A stretch of 40,498 nt of DNA. It comes from Alphaproteobacteria bacterium (GTDB lineage Bacteria > Pseudomonadota > Alphaproteobacteria > Rhodobacterales > Rhodobacteraceae). The notes under the pieces were generated by a model. The model was not told the DNA's origin. It saw only the letters and a list, made by a program, of their open reading frames with translations, and did no database searches. Position 1 is the stretch's first letter, and each line of letters starts with the position of its first letter. This document shows positions 29,410 to 37,462 of the stretch, piece by piece. The stretch covers positions 1 to 40,498 of the forward strand of contig JAUIAU010000029.1 in NCBI GenBank assembly GCA_030425185.1. The letters are read 5' to 3'. The translations under genes and the position numbers were made by a program.

Positions 29410-31956
29410 TTACTCTTTCGCGACAGCCGTGTTGTATAACCCATAGCTTGACAGGCCTTCGTGACTGTCAATTCCAGTGTAATTTAGTGATGCATCCTCA
29501 TATCGCCGAAAAGCAAATACCGCCTGATTCATCTGCTCTGTGTTGAACACCTTGAGCCGAACCAGGAGATGGAAATCCTGGACAGTCAGGCCGGTGACCG
29601 TCCGAAACAGATCGGGCTCAAGTTTAGTGATCACATCCTGAAGAGTGTTTTCGCGGAAATCGGTCAGATACATAAAGGCAGGGATACGGGTAGCGAACTT
29701 GATCAGCTTCTCCTGAACCAACTTACGCTTTGATTTATATTCCTTTTCTTCCTCTGACAGCTCCTTCTTTTCCTTAGCCGTCAGATCACGCTCCTTGGCC
29801 ATTCCCTTGAGGTCTTTGATCCTTTCGCTCTTGTTGATGATGGTTTCGATCACGTTGTCGCCGAGGGCCCGCCAGCCCTCGATCCGCTCGACCGCCTTCA
29901 TCGCTTCTGGGTTGTCCATCAGCTTGCGCAGCGTGTCGTTGTCCACATTGACCAGAAGGGCGCTTTCCCATTTGCGGGCCAAAAGGGTGGCGGATGTGCC
30001 TGCCATGGCGATGTCGAGGATCTCGCCCGTATCCAACTGCTTCATCACCGCCCCGTTATAGGCCAGCACGGGCAGGAAGGAGATCAATTCCTCCACGGCA
30101 TTCTCAGGGTTGCCCTCGTTGGGCGACAGGCCGATCCCGTATTCTGACAACTGCCGCAACGCCCGTGTCGGGGCGAAGTCGAAGACGAAGCAGGCTGGTT
30201 TCAGGATTTCCTCAGCATGTGGGTCATCCCCGTTGGGGTTCTTGATCGACCAGGGCGATTGTACGCGGAACGCGGCTTGGAAATAGGTTTCCGGTGATTT
30301 CAGGTTGCGCAGCATCAGGATGGATGACCATTGCTTGACTGTAACACCTGTCGTCAGCTTGCCGCAGGACAGGGTGATACTTTTACTGTCAAACCCTGCG
30401 CCGATAGTGCGGCGCACGGGGGGCAATGCCTCTAGTCCGATCCCCGCTGACGTGCCCGCCGCGACGATCCGCGTGTAATCATGCCAGAACGTGTTCTGTT
30501 TTTCCGCTAACAGGTTCGCCATCGCGTGACAAGCCGCGACATTCGGCAGGAACCAGAACGAATGCTGCAAATAGGGCAACAGGCGCACATCGGAATAGGG
30601 GAACGGGGGGCGCTGGCCGGTTTTCAAGCTTTCCAGCGTGGTCGGATGATACTGGCCGCGAATGATGTCCAGCCACTTCTGAACATCAGTCTTGTGCTTG
30701 AATTGGGCCTTGTCATCCACACCAGTGGCGGAAAAGAACTCGTTCAAATCGAACTCATCAAATTCGCCAGCACTGGCGATGTTCAACAACTCTTCGGGCA
30801 TTTGATAGGTCAACAGACGCATCTGCGGTAGGGCGCCGTAGGGGTTCCACTTGTCGGGATGCTGGGCGGTAAAGGCGGCTTTGGCCCGTTGTTCGTCTGT
30901 GTAAGTCCAGTTAAAAATCTGCTCTTCGATGAACTCGCCCGTGGCCAAAGCCTTGAAGGGAGTTCCCGACAGATAGAGATAGGCCTTGGTGGTGATCGGC
31001 AGGAATTCCGTCTCTGGTTCCAGTGTCTCTTGCAGGTCGGCGACGTATGCGTTCAGCTTATTTTCGTCACTGGCTAACTTCTCTTCACGTTCAAGCGTGT
31101 CTTCTTCATCTTCAATTTTGAAGCGCCGCTTTGTTGCATCACGCCAAGCACCGAAGTGATATTCATCGAAGATAACAAGATCCCAATGGACCTCATGTAA
31201 CCACATATTTTTGGGCTTTACTGAGCCGCTCGCATCTGTGCCCAGCACGTCTTGCAGTGACCCGAAATAGACCACGGGCTTGTTGGGATCGATCTGTGTC
31301 GGGTCGCCCCCCGTCTTGACCGACAGGTATTGCCAGCCATCGAAATCCACATGGCTTTCCAGATCAGTTTGCCAGGCATCTTCCACGGCGGGTTTGAAGG
31401 TCACGACCAGAACCCGCTTGGCCCCCATCTTTTTGGCTAGTTGATAGGATGTGAAGGTTTTGCCGAACCGCATCTTGGCATTCCATAGATAGCGGGGCAC
31501 GGCGTTTGGGTCTTCGTCCCAGCGGGACCGATAATAAGCATGGGTCAGCTTTACCGCTTCAGCCTGCTCATCCCGCATCGGGAAGTCCAGATGATGGGTG
31601 CCGGTGAACCGCTGGCCTGTGCGCAGCTCGATCAGCACGGCTTTCACGTCTTTCAGAGTGCAGCGCATCCACTCGCCGAACGGGTTGTCGAACCCCTTGC
31701 GGGTCAGAGCGGCCCGCACGTCGTGATCGGAAAAGATGCTGCCATCATCGCGTTCGGCGGGTTCATCCAGTTCGATGGTGAAATTGCTGATCGCCGCTGT
31801 GAGCAGCTGTTCACCGATCCGCTTTTTCACATCACGGGTGGTCTGGCCAACCTTGAGTAACCCATCATGCACCGCATCCGCGATCGCATAGGCATAGATA
31901 CGGGGGCGAGCCGTGGGCTTGGGAGAGAGGATGTCGTCGACGGTTGGACTATTCAT
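29410..31956 (-). CDS. GIY-YIG nuclease domain fused to superfamily 2 helicase (restriction/defence effector)
   Basis: An 848-residue protein, the likely effector of the operon. Residues ~20-50 (RIYAYAIADAVHDGLLKVGQ, then RDVKKRIGEQ) form a GIY-YIG-like domain of the T5orf172 kind, with the degenerate KVG in place of YIG. A helicase follows: MRDEQ at 127-131, motif I NAKMRFGKT (159-167), motif II DEYH (264-267), motif III YLSGTPF (328-334), motif V KLTTGVTV (533-540) and motif VI QAAFRVQSP (560-568). A charged coiled coil lies near 715-755. The ATG overlaps the methyltransferase stop by 8 bp, so it is in the same operon. It probably cuts or translocates DNA that lacks methylation; this is inference. 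Confidence 0.8.
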   Translation of the reverse strand: MNSPTVDDILSPKPTARPRIYAYAIADAVHDGLLKVGQTTRDVKKRIGEQLLTAAISNFTIELDEPAERDDGSIFSDHDVRAALTRKGFDNPFGEWMRCTLKDVKAVLIELRTGQRFTGTHHLDFPMRDEQAEAVKLTHAYYRSRWDEDPNAVPRYLWNAKMRFGKTFTSYQLAKKMGAKRVLVVTFKPAVEDAWQTDLESHVDFDGWQYLSVKTGGDPTQIDPNKPVVYFGSLQDVLGTDASGSVKPKNMWLHEVHWDLVIFDEYHFGAWRDATKRRFKIEDEEDTLEREEKLASDENKLNAYVADLQETLEPETEFLPITTKAYLYLSGTPFKALATGEFIEEQIFNWTYTDEQRAKAAFTAQHPDKWNPYGALPQMRLLTYQMPEELLNIASAGEFDEFDLNEFFSATGVDDKAQFKHKTDVQKWLDIIRGQYHPTTLESLKTGQRPPFPYSDVRLLPYLQHSFWFLPNVAACHAMANLLAEKQNTFWHDYTRIVAAGTSAGIGLEALPPVRRTIGAGFDSKSITLSCGKLTTGVTVKQWSSILMLRNLKSPETYFQAAFRVQSPWSIKNPNGDDPHAEEILKPACFVFDFAPTRALRQLSEYGIGLSPNEGNPENAVEELISFLPVLAYNGAVMKQLDTGEILDIAMAGTSATLLARKWESALLVNVDNDTLRKLMDNPEAMKAVERIEGWRALGDNVIETIINKSERIKDLKGMAKERDLTAKEKKELSEEEKEYKSKRKLVQEKLIKFATRIPAFMYLTDFRENTLQDVITKLEPDLFRTVTGLTVQDFHLLVRLKVFNTEQMNQAVFAFRRYEDASLNYTGIDSHEGLSSYGLYNTAVAKE

Positions 31957-33535
31957 CGATATCCACCGCTGAAATGTCCATGGGCTTTATGACCGACTCG
32001 ATATACGCAATCTCATCGGCGTCAAGGACATATTTTTTATAAAGCTTTTCATCGCTCCATTCTTTATCCCAATTTTGCATCGGCACCCACGAATAAGTTC
32101 CGCGCAATGAATCCTGCGTTATCTTACGCAAAGACACCAAAAAGCGGAAAAATTTTGTACAATAGTATGATTGCAGGCTACTCGCCTCATCTTCGGTATT
32201 GAGCCAAAATGCAATGAAAGTCTGCGTACAAACGGACCCCGGAGGTACAACAAGTGGCTTCCCCAATACTACATCAGGAATTCTCTGGCCGCCGTCCGAC
32301 CCTGCTTTTGGCGCAAGCACTTTCCATTTATCAATCAAGTGGCTGTTCTTTTTTATTCCCGATTTATCTAGATAACCAACGGATCGTTTACCACGTTTAA
32401 CCAAATGAAGTTCAATATCATTAACCTGCCGGACCTGGCGAAATGCCTCAAAATTTGTTGCAAATCCAAACGGCGTATCTGCAGTCAGAATATCTATGAT
32501 ACTAGTTGGCTTTGAAGCCATAACCTTTTTAAGGATTCCAACAGCACGTGGGTCACGAACAAAAACATCAAACTCATCGAGCTTTCTAGGTGTGGGGCCA
32601 ATTTTAGTTTCAGAACGTATCGTAGTGACGTTTGCCATTCCGCGATGTGAGCCATCCCAAAGAAAATAGCAAATCCCGCCCTTCACCTCGACTCCGGGGA
32701 AGACTTCTTTCGATATCGGAAAATCAATAATCTCACGCAACTTTTGGCTGGTGAGCATGTCTGATCTAAAATCATCCATACCGCGCCCCCCAGCCATCCA
32801 TCGCGATGGTACGACCATACTAAGGTATCGGGGCTCAAGTTTTATCGCCTGCTGAACAAATAGGTGATAAATTGATGAATCACTACTTCCACCAGCGCCG
32901 CCCGCCATCTGATAAGGTGGATTTCCAACAATTACATCGAACTGCATGTCGCCTCCGAATATTTCATTGATCCGCGTCTTGATGTCATCTGTATGAATGA
33001 AGGCATAGGCGTAATTTTCTACATCCTCACCTCTATCCATGAGGGATTTCGGAGCGCCACAGAAAAAGCATTTTGTTTCATTCCATGTGTGCTCGACCCG
33101 CTCAAACCAAACATTACCACTATCACTGTTGAACCGCTTGGTAACGGAATGTGGCCCATTGGCGAATTTCGAACAATAGACCGTCCGCCGCGCCATTAGG
33201 CTTGTGATCTTTGTAATCCCAATCCCAAAGACCTGCCGCGTCAGGATATGATCCACCCGTTCCTGAAGATCGGGTATCTGGGCCTCCAGCCCACGGATCA
33301 GACGTTGGGTAATTTCCCGCAGGAACACACCAGATTTCGTGAACGGGTCCAGAAACCGCACATCGGGATTAGCCCAGATATCAGCCCCGCCATGATCGGC
33401 GGCCCAAGCCGCCGCCACCGTATCCAACATTTGATTGGCAAAGACGGGGGGCGTGAACACCTCGTCATTCGACAGGTTGGCGATGCAGGTCAGAACATCG
33501 GGGTTGCGCCCTTTGAGGATAAAGCGGTCTGACAT
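31949..33535 (-). CDS. Eco57I-type N6-adenine methyltransferase, large subunit
   Basis: A 528-residue Eco57I/Type IIG-like methylase polypeptide. N-terminal DEVFTPPVFANQMLDTV (24-40) precedes an atypical SAM motif FLDPFTKSG (61-69) instead of the usual PACGSG. The catalytic NPPY is at 204-207 (FDVIVGNPPYQ). A two-cysteine zinc-ribbon-like KCFFCGAP lies at 154-161, and the C-terminal half (SIYHLFVQQAIKLEPRYLSM onward, then VVPSRW) continues into a target-recognition-like domain. I chose ATG 33533-33535 with AGGAGG about 10 bases upstream. A TTG 2 codons earlier overlaps the previous stop. GC content falls sharply after about residue 118. Confidence 0.85.
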   Translation of the reverse strand: MSDRFILKGRNPDVLTCIANLSNDEVFTPPVFANQMLDTVAAAWAADHGGADIWANPDVRFLDPFTKSGVFLREITQRLIRGLEAQIPDLQERVDHILTRQVFGIGITKITSLMARRTVYCSKFANGPHSVTKRFNSDSGNVWFERVEHTWNETKCFFCGAPKSLMDRGEDVENYAYAFIHTDDIKTRINEIFGGDMQFDVIVGNPPYQMAGGAGGSSDSSIYHLFVQQAIKLEPRYLSMVVPSRWMAGGRGMDDFRSDMLTSQKLREIIDFPISKEVFPGVEVKGGICYFLWDGSHRGMANVTTIRSETKIGPTPRKLDEFDVFVRDPRAVGILKKVMASKPTSIIDILTADTPFGFATNFEAFRQVRQVNDIELHLVKRGKRSVGYLDKSGIKKNSHLIDKWKVLAPKAGSDGGQRIPDVVLGKPLVVPPGSVCTQTFIAFWLNTEDEASSLQSYYCTKFFRFLVSLRKITQDSLRGTYSWVPMQNWDKEWSDEKLYKKYVLDADEIAYIESVIKPMDISAVDIDE

Positions 33536-33537
33536 GG

Positions 33538-34188
33538 TCAAGCAGCCTCCTGCGGTTTGCCGCCTGCTTCAGCCAGCTCGCGGATCGTCATCGGCTTGTA
33601 GGCCTTGATCGGCGTGAAAATCTCGTGCTTGCCCAGATGGGAAAACAGAGTCCCCTCGGCACTGAAGGCGGATGATCCGGTCAGCACATCCAACCGGAAA
33701 TCACGGCGGTTGAACTTGCCCTTCCCGATATAGGCCCATTCGGCAAAGGTGATCGGGTCTCCGTCATTGGCTTTCATTGACAGTGCGTCACCTTGGATTA
33801 TGTTCCGAGACAGCACAAAGGACGCTGCGACGTATAGATCATCGTTTTCATCAAGGCGCAGGTAATCAGCCAATATTTCCATCATATTGGCCCGGCATTC
33901 GGCGATGTTGTCAGGCAATAGCTCGATCCCGTAGATGCACATCACGCCAAGTAGCGCGTATTGGCGTTTCTCGAAATCGGATTTGCCGAATTTTAGCTCA
34001 ACGGCGGCCAATTTGCGTTGCAGCACTTTGACCAGGAAATTTCCGCTGCCACAGGCGGGTTCCAGAAACCGCGCATCAATGCGTTCGGCTTCTTCCTTCA
34101 CCAGATCAAGCATGGCGTCCACCATCCATTCTGGGGTGAACACCTCGCCGTGGTCGGCCACACGTTTTTTCGACTTGATCAATGACAT
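33538..34188 (-). CDS. N6-adenine methyltransferase-like polypeptide (motif I only)
   Basis: A 216-residue SAM-dependent methyltransferase-type protein. It starts with RVADHGEVFTPEWMVDAMLD, followed by a strong SAM-binding motif I FLEPACGSGNFLVKVLQ (about 42-58) and IYGIELLPDNIAECRANM. A later IIQGDAL matches the region that normally precedes NPPY, but no NPPY or DPPY motif follows. On its own it therefore appears unable to catalyse methylation. The ATG at 34186-34188 has AGGA about 8 bases upstream. It directly precedes the larger methylase, with the stop 2 bp before that gene's ATG. Confidence 0.82.
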   Translation of the reverse strand: MSLIKSKKRVADHGEVFTPEWMVDAMLDLVKEEAERIDARFLEPACGSGNFLVKVLQRKLAAVELKFGKSDFEKRQYALLGVMCIYGIELLPDNIAECRANMMEILADYLRLDENDDLYVAASFVLSRNIIQGDALSMKANDGDPITFAEWAYIGKGKFNRRDFRLDVLTGSSAFSAEGTLFSHLGKHEIFTPIKAYKPMTIRELAEAGGKPQEAA

Positions 34189-34273
34189 GCACAAAGTCCT
34201 GTGGAGCCAGGAAAAATGATTGTCTCAAGGTTAAGACTTAAAGCCGACTTCTCCCCAAGGAACCTTTTCCCAG

Positions 34274-34462
34274 TCATTCCCGCTCCTCGACATTGGTTTC
34301 GAGCGGGGAGGCGACGTCGGCCTTATCCCGCTCCTTCGATGCGTCGCGGTCGACCAAAAGCCGCAAGCCCTCGCGGATGACTTCGCTCGCATTATTGTAG
34401 AGGCCGGATTCGACCTTCCGCCTTACAAACTCTTCGAGCTGCGGCGTCAGCGATACGTTCAT
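34274..34462 (-). CDS. ParD-type antitoxin (ribbon-helix-helix), apparently orphan
   Basis: A 62-residue ParD/CC2985-like antitoxin. MNVSLTPQLEEFVRRKVESG gives the ribbon strand and helix 1, and NNASEVIREGLRLLVDRD helix 2, typical of dimeric DNA-binding antitoxins that autoregulate. The C-terminal acidic tail normally binds the ParE toxin. No ParE-like gene follows; the next gene downstream on this strand is a methyltransferase after 85 bp. The ribosome-binding site is GGGGAG. It may be an orphan antitoxin or a regulator of the following operon. Confidence 0.82.
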   Translation of the reverse strand: MNVSLTPQLEEFVRRKVESGLYNNASEVIREGLRLLVDRDASKERDKADVASPLETNVEERE

Positions 34463-34473
34463 TCGGAGACTCC

Positions 34474-34514
34474 CCTGATCAGGACAGGATGCGGATAAGG
34501 TCCAAAATTGTCAA
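34474..34514 (-). promoter_or_regulatory. Candidate parD promoter and operator
   Basis: On the minus strand TTGACA (34509-34514) lies about 50 bp upstream of the parD start, with only a weak -10 (CATCCT at 34486-34491, 17-bp spacer). A perfect 10-bp palindrome CCTGATCAGG (34474-34483) sits between it and the start codon, where an autoregulating ParD dimer could bind. The promoter assignment is weak. Confidence 0.35.
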
Positions 34515-34528
34515 TCTTTGTTATTCCA

Positions 34529-36220
34529 CTAAAGCTCAAACCCCAGCCCCCGGTCGCGCTCACGGGCACGCTCCAGCTCACGCTGGCGTTCCCGGTGTTG
34601 CTTATAGGCTTTGTTGAGCTGCTCCCTGCGGTCTTCCGCAAGGGACGAGCGCTTCAGGGCCTTCTCGGTCAGGCGGTCCAGGGCACGGGCGCGCGCCTTG
34701 ATCCGGGCCATGAGCTTGGCCTGTAGCTCTTTCGAGGTGCCCGCTATATTCTGGATCATCTCGAAGTCATGCACGGCCTGCCGGGAGCGGCGCTGCGCAA
34801 TCTCGATCTCGCCCCGGATCAATTCGACGCGGCGCTTGGAGTCGCGGAGCTTCTGCCGCCGTTCGATCAGGTAGCGAAAGGTGCGCCGGGCCTTCTCGCG
34901 CTCGGGCGTGCGGATGTTGCCGGTGCGGATGCCGCGCACGGCTCCCAACAGGAACGGGTCTTTCTTCACCGCTTCCTCGGCCTCGCCGATACCAAGGGTC
35001 TTCTCAAGCTCATCCCATTTGGCGCGGGCCTTGGCGGCGTCCTTGTAAACGGTGGCAAGCCCCTCCGTGAAGCTGCGGTCGCGCCGGTTAAGCCAGGCCT
35101 GGTCACGGGCCTCCTGCTTGGCCATGGCGCGCTCGCGATGCTCCGCATACCGCACGGCGCCCTGTCGGCTGCGATATGTCGCCTCGATCTGGGTCCAGTA
35201 CCGGAATTCCATATCGGCCTCGTCGGCGGCGCGCACGGCGGCCTCGTCCCGTATCTGCGGGGGCAAGTCGCTGTCATGCATCAGATCGACAGTGCGCTGG
35301 TCCTTGGGGTCCAGGCCGGTCGTATCGGGCGTGCGCGCGCGGTCATGCGCACGATCCGGCTTGCCGACTTCCAACCGCTCGATGCGGGCGGCGATGTAGT
35401 CGTCGAAGGTCTGGCCGAAGCGCTCCTGAAGGGTGTTGAACCGTACCCCCTTGCCCATGTCAGAGAGCTTGGCCTCGCGCTCGCCATCGGTCAGCACAAG
35501 CCCCTGCCCTTTCCGCTCCAGCGTATAGCCTCGGGCGGCCAGACTCTCGGTCAGCTGCTGCCAGCTGCGCGCGCCGTGGAAGTCGTTATAGAGGACGCTG
35601 CGGATGTGGCTCACCTCGTCCTCGGCAAACCGCTCGCGGGTGTTTCGGCCCTCGCGCCGGGCCTGCCAGTATTCCGCGTCAGTGGTCAACGACGGGCTGG
35701 TGTCCCGGTCGCGACCGAGCTGTCTCTCGTACTCCCGGTTCCTCAGAATGTTGAGCTCATGTTCCTGGGCCAGCTCCTTGACGATGCCGGTCAGCCGCTT
35801 GCCGTCCTGATGGCGGTCGTAGGCGATGTGCTTGGTCGGGTGGATACGGTTCACCAGAAAATGCATGTGCGGATGATCGGTGTCCTTGTGGGAGTAGACC
35901 ATTAGCTGATGCTCACTCAGCCCCATGCGCTCGATGACCTGCCCGGCGATCTTGCGCTTCAGCTCCGGGGTGATCTTTCCCGCTGCCTCGTCCTTGGGAT
36001 CGAAGGTGACGATGAAGTGATAGGCGGGCTGTTTGCAGCGGACAGACTTGGCGGCGGTGGCGTCCATGACGGCGGACGCGGCACGGGCATTGTCGGTGAA
36101 GAGATTGCGCACTTCGACAAATTCCACACGGTCAGGACTGAGCCCCTTTATCTCCCCCGCGAGATAGAGGGCCGACGCGCGGAAGCTCTCCGGCTGCTGC
36201 TTGGGGACCTTAAAGCGCAT
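34529..36220 (-). CDS. MOBP-type relaxase (MobA/VirD2-like)
   Basis: A 563-residue relaxase that would nick oriT and lead single-strand transfer. The N-terminal domain (about 1-200) has a candidate nucleophile Tyr19 (ASALYLAGE) and the three-histidine metal motif YSHKDTDHPHMHFLVNRIHP. Long charged helices fill the C-terminal half (PEREKARRTFRYLIERRQKL, then EIEIAQRRSR), as in coiled-coil relaxase tails. Two ATG starts exist, 36220 and 36241. I prefer 36220 (MRFKVPKQQPESFRASALYL) with AGGGGGGA upstream. It overlaps the mobC-like gene by 11 bp, so they form a mobilization operon. Confidence 0.9.
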   Translation of the reverse strand: MRFKVPKQQPESFRASALYLAGEIKGLSPDRVEFVEVRNLFTDNARAASAVMDATAAKSVRCKQPAYHFIVTFDPKDEAAGKITPELKRKIAGQVIERMGLSEHQLMVYSHKDTDHPHMHFLVNRIHPTKHIAYDRHQDGKRLTGIVKELAQEHELNILRNREYERQLGRDRDTSPSLTTDAEYWQARREGRNTRERFAEDEVSHIRSVLYNDFHGARSWQQLTESLAARGYTLERKGQGLVLTDGEREAKLSDMGKGVRFNTLQERFGQTFDDYIAARIERLEVGKPDRAHDRARTPDTTGLDPKDQRTVDLMHDSDLPPQIRDEAAVRAADEADMEFRYWTQIEATYRSRQGAVRYAEHRERAMAKQEARDQAWLNRRDRSFTEGLATVYKDAAKARAKWDELEKTLGIGEAEEAVKKDPFLLGAVRGIRTGNIRTPEREKARRTFRYLIERRQKLRDSKRRVELIRGEIEIAQRRSRQAVHDFEMIQNIAGTSKELQAKLMARIKARARALDRLTEKALKRSSLAEDRREQLNKAYKQHRERQRELERARERDRGLGFEL

Positions 36221-36767
36221 CGCGTCCCCCCTGCCCGTCATCCCGCTCCGGCGCGTCCCGCTCGCGCGGCGGCTCCTTCAGCTTCAGGCGCAAAGGCTCA
36301 AGCACGTCCTTGAGCAGGGTGAGGGTTTCGTTCACGTCGTCGGGGTGGATGTCCTTCCCCTGATTGGCGCGGCGGGCCATGGCATTCACCGCCACACCCA
36401 CCCCATTGATGCGCGCGTGGTTCGCCTCGATCAGCGCAGTCAGATCTGTGCGGTCGGTGGTGCGCTCAATCAGGTCCTTGCCGACGAATTTGGCCCATGC
36501 GCCGAAGTTGTCATCGCCGGTCGCGGCTTCGAGCTGGGCAAGGTTCGTGGCGATGGAATTCAGCTCGTAATGGAGCATTGCCAGGGTGCGCTCGCGCGCC
36601 GGCCTTTTGCGTGGAGGGGTCTTCATGGCCGTCGCCCGAACATACTCGGCGACGGTCACACCGGCCTCGGCGGCGTAGCGCTCGATGGCCGAAAGTTCAG
36701 TGGGGGAGAGACGCAGGTGAAGGTATTCCGTGCGGCGTTCTGAGGGGGGCTTCTGCGGACGGGCCAT
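36210..36767 (-). CDS. MobC-like mobilization protein
   Basis: A 185-residue protein. The N-terminal half is a ribbon-helix-helix-type DNA-binding region (RRTEYLHLRLSPTELSAIER, then YAAEAGVTVAEYVRATAM), followed by a MobC-like helical region (NSIATNLAQLEAA, then NHARINGVGVAVNAMARRAN). MobC proteins bind oriT and help the relaxase. It stands directly upstream of the relaxase with an 11-bp overlap. I chose ATG 36765-36767; an upstream frame extension has no support. The ribosome-binding site is weak. Confidence 0.85.
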   Translation of the reverse strand: MARPQKPPSERRTEYLHLRLSPTELSAIERYAAEAGVTVAEYVRATAMKTPPRKRPARERTLAMLHYELNSIATNLAQLEAATGDDNFGAWAKFVGKDLIERTTDRTDLTALIEANHARINGVGVAVNAMARRANQGKDIHPDDVNETLTLLKDVLEPLRLKLKEPPRERDAPERDDGQGGRDAL

Positions 36768-37140
36768 GGCAATTATTCCCGCACGCGTGACCGTGATCCC
36801 GGAGGGCAAGATGGCCCTGCTTGAGACCCCGCCAGGTGGTCGAATGCCGGGCCTGTTGCGACACGCAAAACAGCTTCGCACCCGGCTGGCGCAGCCAGGC
36901 CGGGGAACGGGACGGCAGTCCCGTTAGAAGAGTTTTCGTGATGCAACATCCATCTTGCCTCCCCCCTGAACCTGCGTCTTACCTCTTCCTTATGCAACGG
37001 TGCACAAGGCAAAGCGTGATTCAGGTAATGAGAACAGACAACTAGAGGCAACGGATATCAACGGGACAGTACAGAAATCAGGATGCGGTTGCAAGCCTCA
37101 ACAAAAGCCAACAGCCAGCAACAGGGCTATGTGAGGCGAG
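36768..37140. other. Candidate origin of transfer (oriT) region upstream of mobC
   Basis: Noncoding, between the mobC-like gene and the next small gene, where oriT usually lies. It holds a near-perfect inverted repeat (36881-36890 with 36894-36904, one bulged G) and a perfect 8-bp hairpin (36906-36913 with 36918-36925). To the right is an AT-richer stretch to about 37050, which is where a nic site would be expected. No known nic consensus was identified, so this is positional inference. Confidence 0.45.
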
Positions 37141-37173
37141 GTTCTGACGGATGAATGGCGGCGGCAAACACGG

Positions 37174-37206
37174 AAAAAGGCCCCGCCGAGGGGTGCCCGG
37201 CGAGGC
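37174..37206 (-). terminator. Terminator of the 76-aa gene
   Basis: A GC-rich stem of about 11 bp (with wobbles) followed on the minus strand by TTTTT. It lies 26 bp downstream of the small gene's stop codon. Confidence 0.78.
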
Positions 37207-37231
37207 GGTTTCACGACGTGCTGAAGGTGGA

Positions 37232-37462
37232 TCAGGCGGCCATGCGCCAGCCGGTGGCGGGCCGGTTCGGAGAGCGCGTTTCCATCATGGCGATGGCGCA
37301 CTGGACAGGCGTCATGCCGCTGTCGAAGGCGGTGCCGAGCTGGGTGTATTGTTCGTCGGTGAGATCGGCTTCCGCCTCGATCAGGTAGCTGTCCTCCACG
37401 GCGATGACGTACTCGTCCCAGCTCATGTCGAAGTCGTGCTCGGTGGTGTTCAATCGGGTCAT
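37232..37462 (-). CDS. Hypothetical protein (76 aa), plasmid/ICE accessory
   Basis: A 76-residue acidic protein (MTRLNTTEHDFDMSWDEYVI, then TDEQYTQLGTAFDSGMTPVQ), cytoplasmic, family not recognised. It is supported by a strong AAGGAGG ribosome-binding site before the ATG and a terminator just after. Upstream lies a leader that shares repeated sequence with that of the DUF736 gene, so these small accessory genes are probably expressed in a similar way. Confidence 0.75.
   Translation of the reverse strand: MTRLNTTEHDFDMSWDEYVIAVEDSYLIEAEADLTDEQYTQLGTAFDSGMTPVQCAIAMMETRSPNRPATGWRMAA

Noticed and set aside
34195-34273. Search for a ParE toxin behind ParD
   Set aside because: The gap is too short for ParE and no ParE-like frame overlaps the methyltransferase; reported as orphan ParD instead.
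34459-34641. 60-codon minus-strand frame between ParD and the relaxase end
   Set aside because: Overlaps the relaxase 3' end, no ribosome-binding site and no recognisable pattern.
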